In this document: one piece after another, positions 5,908 through 7,351 of the stretch
How positions within the stretch are numbered: the stretch's first letter is position 1
How the letters are laid out: the number at the start of each line of letters is the position of its first letter
Source of the DNA: an uncultured Eubacteriales bacterium
Lineage (GTDB): Bacteria > Bacillota > Clostridia > Oscillospirales > Acutalibacteraceae
Direction of reading: 5' to 3'
Assembly: GCA_900313475.1 (NCBI GenBank)
Contig: OMRJ01000178.1
Location: 1-7,351 of the forward strand
Length of the DNA: 7,351 bases
Notes under the pieces: generated by a model
Seen by the model: the letters and a program-made list of their open reading frames with translations, nothing else
Database searches by the model: none
Told to the model about the DNA's origin: nothing
Program-made: the position numbers and the translations under genes

Positions 5908-7194
5908 CTATTTTACGGTTATAACGACCGTGTAATCGCCCCGTACCCAGCTGTCGGTAAGAGAACGAAGAATAACCTTCGCGGGAACGGTGTTTTCGCC
6001 CTTGTGCAGCTCAATTCCGTCGAGCACGGGAACGGCATAAGCCGATGACGAATTGATATTCATGACCGACGCCTCGGGACCGATTATCTGAACGGACTGA
6101 ACCGTTTTCGTCGTTATTTCAGCCCCGTCGGGGAGCTTCGCATCGCCTGCCTCCACGGGAATTTCCATCCAGCGTTTCGCCATTGCGCTCATATCGACGG
6201 TAACGGTAAAGCTCTTTACACCGTCCTCAAAGTTGCACTGAATGTCACTTGCCGCAAACGTAAACGTATTAACGGTATTGTTGATTTCCTTGAAATCGAT
6301 ACTGCCTATCGAAAGGCCCTCGCTCTTGATGTGCTGAACATCGTTTGATGCAACGGTTATTTTCGCCTTATCGGGAGAAACAGTGTATGCAACGGGAGTA
6401 TCGCGATAGCTTTTGGGGGCGTTTGTAAAGTTGACGATGGGCGTAACCTCCGTGGAATAAGTCAGGCTCATTATAACATATACCTTCGTGTCGTCGGCAA
6501 CGGAAACATGTGAAAAATCCGCATTGCCCGATGAACCGACAGGCACAATTTCCGCTTCAAACGTTTCGGTTCCCGAAAGCTGTTTGTCGACCGTTGCAAC
6601 GGCTTTGACCGACGTAATTCTGTTGATTTCGAGCGCGGGACCCTTCAGTTTTATTTTTTCAACGCTCAAAGACGGCTCATCTATGTTAAAGCCTTCCGCG
6701 ACCGAGAAGTTCTCACCCCTGTTCACTTCCTCGACGAGGTCAAACTCTTTGGTCACGAGTTCGTCGAAATACACCGATATATATGTTTTTGAAAGATTTG
6801 TAATCACAACACCGTTCTCGTCGATGGAGTGCGAGATCGGGAGATTATATGTGCCGGCTGTCGAAACGGACGCAAGTGACGCCGTGAGATTTATTTTGTC
6901 CGCAACATCGGGATCGCTCAAAAGATAACTCTTTCCTCTCACGGTCACATCGACAAAATACTCCTGCTCACCGAATATCTGCAATCCGTTGTTTGCGGCG
7001 AGACTGCCGTCGACAGGCAGCTGCACTCGCACATTTTTTATTATTTTTTCGGTATCCTGCGTCTGAAACATTGACACACCGCACCAGCATATTATCGCAA
7101 CGATAACCGAAAATATAAAAACACGTCTGTTGTCTTCGAGAAAACGGGTAAAAAATGAATCGGAGCCCTTGCCCGTTTTTTTATCTTCAGTCAT
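5908..7194 (-). CDS. cdaR: CdaR-like YbbR-domain protein, membrane-anchored
   Basis: CdaR is the membrane-anchored partner and regulator of the diadenylate cyclase CdaA, which makes c-di-AMP. This 428-residue product has a short charged cytoplasmic N-terminus, one transmembrane helix (about 25-43) and a long beta-rich extracytoplasmic part made of about four YbbR repeats (roughly 46-135, 136-232, 233-326 and 327-428). The repeats show the recurring pattern of a strand, a KxxLxGP-like turn (KIKLKGPALEINRI, VQIIGPEASVMNI) and an ITVxVYF-like strand (YISVYFD). The ATG at 7194 has AAGGAGG 9 nt upstream. The longer in-frame reading to 7311 would place an Arg-rich tail over the upstream gene and is rejected. 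The start overlaps the upstream stop by 8 nt, the usual coupling for cdaA-cdaR. The symbol rests on domain content and order, so it is likely rather than proven. Confidence 0.87.
   Translation of the reverse strand: MTEDKKTGKGSDSFFTRFLEDNRRVFIFSVIVAIICWCGVSMFQTQDTEKIIKNVRVQLPVDGSLAANNGLQIFGEQEYFVDVTVRGKSYLLSDPDVADKINLTASLASVSTAGTYNLPISHSIDENGVVITNLSKTYISVYFDELVTKEFDLVEEVNRGENFSVAEGFNIDEPSLSVEKIKLKGPALEINRITSVKAVATVDKQLSGTETFEAEIVPVGSSGNADFSHVSVADDTKVYVIMSLTYSTEVTPIVNFTNAPKSYRDTPVAYTVSPDKAKITVASNDVQHIKSEGLSIGSIDFKEINNTVNTFTFAASDIQCNFEDGVKSFTVTVDMSAMAKRWMEIPVEAGDAKLPDGAEITTKTVQSVQIIGPEASVMNINSSSAYAVPVLDGIELHKGENTVPAKVILRSLTDSWVRGDYTVVITVK
7141..7182 (+). terminator. Possible antisense terminator-like hairpin in the 5' end of cdaR
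   Basis: On the plus strand AAAACGGGTAA (7141-7151) can pair with TTGCCCGTTTT (7169-7179) over 11 bp with one G-U pair and a 17-nt loop, and the T-run continues to 7182. The orientation is antisense to cdaR, near its start. The stem has only a few G-C pairs, so this is a weak candidate. Confidence 0.17.
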
Positions 7195-7351
7195 TTCCGT
7201 TTTCCTCCTTTGCGTTTTCGCCGTCCGCCGCTTCACCGATTTGAATATCTTCCGCCGTTTCGGCATTGTCTGCCGTTTCCGCCGCGTCGGTGCCGGCGCT
7301 CCGATCAGCAACCGCAGCCTGTTCTGCAGGATGTTCTTCGGCGCTGCCCGC
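7187..7351 (-). CDS. cdaA: C-terminal tail of upstream gene, probably diadenylate cyclase cdaA (5' part outside window)
   Basis: Only the last 54 codons are present, read in frame from the window edge to a TGA at 7189-7187. The peptide is low complexity and acidic, rich in Ala, Glu and Asp with a few Asn and Gln, with short echoes such as ETADNAETAED, and has no recognisable domain. The last codons contain the cdaR ribosome-binding site, and the stop lies 8 nt inside cdaR, indicating translational coupling. Because cdaR-type genes almost always follow cdaA in Firmicutes, this is most likely an extended, disordered C-terminus of CdaA beyond the DisA_N catalytic domain. The identity is inferred from position alone; none of the catalytic DGA or RHR motifs is in the window. 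The other minus-strand frame that stays open here is Arg-rich and lacks a ribosome-binding site. Confidence 0.6.
   Translation of the reverse strand, partial: AGSAEEHPAEQAAVADRSAGTDAAETADNAETAEDIQIGEAADGENAKEENGND
7204..7210 (-). promoter_or_regulatory. Ribosome-binding site of cdaR
   Basis: AAGGAGG, encoding Lys-Glu-Glu near the end of the upstream gene, is 9 nt before the ATG at 7194 and decides that start against the longer in-frame reading. Confidence 0.8.

Noticed and set aside
5130..5924. Long plus-strand open frame (264 codons) opposite the lipoprotein gene
   Set aside because: It lies almost wholly antisense to a gene with a signal peptide, ribosome-binding site and repeat motifs; its translation is Arg/Phe-rich with no recognisable domain and no good ribosome-binding site.
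5911..5960. Possible promoter for the lipoprotein gene within the end of cdaR
   Set aside because: A TATAAC-like box is present, but no -35 element lies at 16-18 nt spacing; not better than chance.
7195..7311. In-frame 39-codon extension of cdaR to an upstream ATG
   Set aside because: The added residues are an Arg/Lys-rich reading of the upstream gene's codons in another frame; the ATG at 7194 has an AAGGAGG site at 9 nt.

Overview
The window is one strand of a densely packed bacterial operon. All eight genes lie on the minus strand and are transcribed from high to low coordinates. Neighbouring genes overlap by 1-8 nt or are separated by at most 8 nt, except for one 43-nt gap. The combination of a YbbR-repeat CdaR-like protein, a DUF1385 (YqhQ-type) membrane protein followed by prmC, strong GGAGG ribosome-binding sites, a PhoB-type two-component pair and a short lipoprotein signal peptide points to a Bacillota (Firmicutes) genome of class Clostridia. 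The moderate base composition and the VCBS-like lipoprotein would fit an Oscillospirales-type gut lineage, but that finer placement is inference.

Layout in transcription order: (1) 7351-7187, the last 54 codons of an upstream gene, an acidic Ala/Glu/Asp-rich tail, probably the C-terminus of the diadenylate cyclase cdaA; (2) 7194-5908, a cdaR-like protein with one membrane anchor and about four YbbR repeats; (3) 5864-4482, a lipoprotein with four Asp-rich FG-GAP/VCBS-like loops; (4) 4480-3773, an OmpR/PhoB-family response regulator; (5) 3773-2307, a membrane HAMP histidine kinase; (6) 2307-1300, a DUF1385/YqhQ membrane protein; (7) 1307-462, prmC, the release-factor glutamine methyltransferase, starting at TTG; (8) 453-1, the first 151 residues of an M50 site-2-type zinc metalloprotease, cut by the window edge.

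The first five genes read as an envelope-signalling block: probable c-di-AMP synthesis and its regulator, an exported calcium-loop-type lipoprotein, and a kinase/regulator pair. The usual cdaA-cdaR-glmM order is not seen, because the lipoprotein and two-component genes occupy the place of glmM. The last three genes join translation termination (PrmC) to two membrane proteins. No promoter or sense-strand intrinsic terminator was found, so the operon probably starts upstream of 7351 and continues below position 1. The only intergenic stretch (5865-5907) holds a perfect 6-bp hairpin and a strong ribosome-binding site. No RNA genes, mobile elements, CRISPR arrays or long repeats were seen, and there is no gene-free stretch over 300 bases.

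The most interesting point is the genetic coupling of a c-di-AMP module to a two-component system through an uncharacterised lipoprotein. Everything about how these products act together is inference from gene order.
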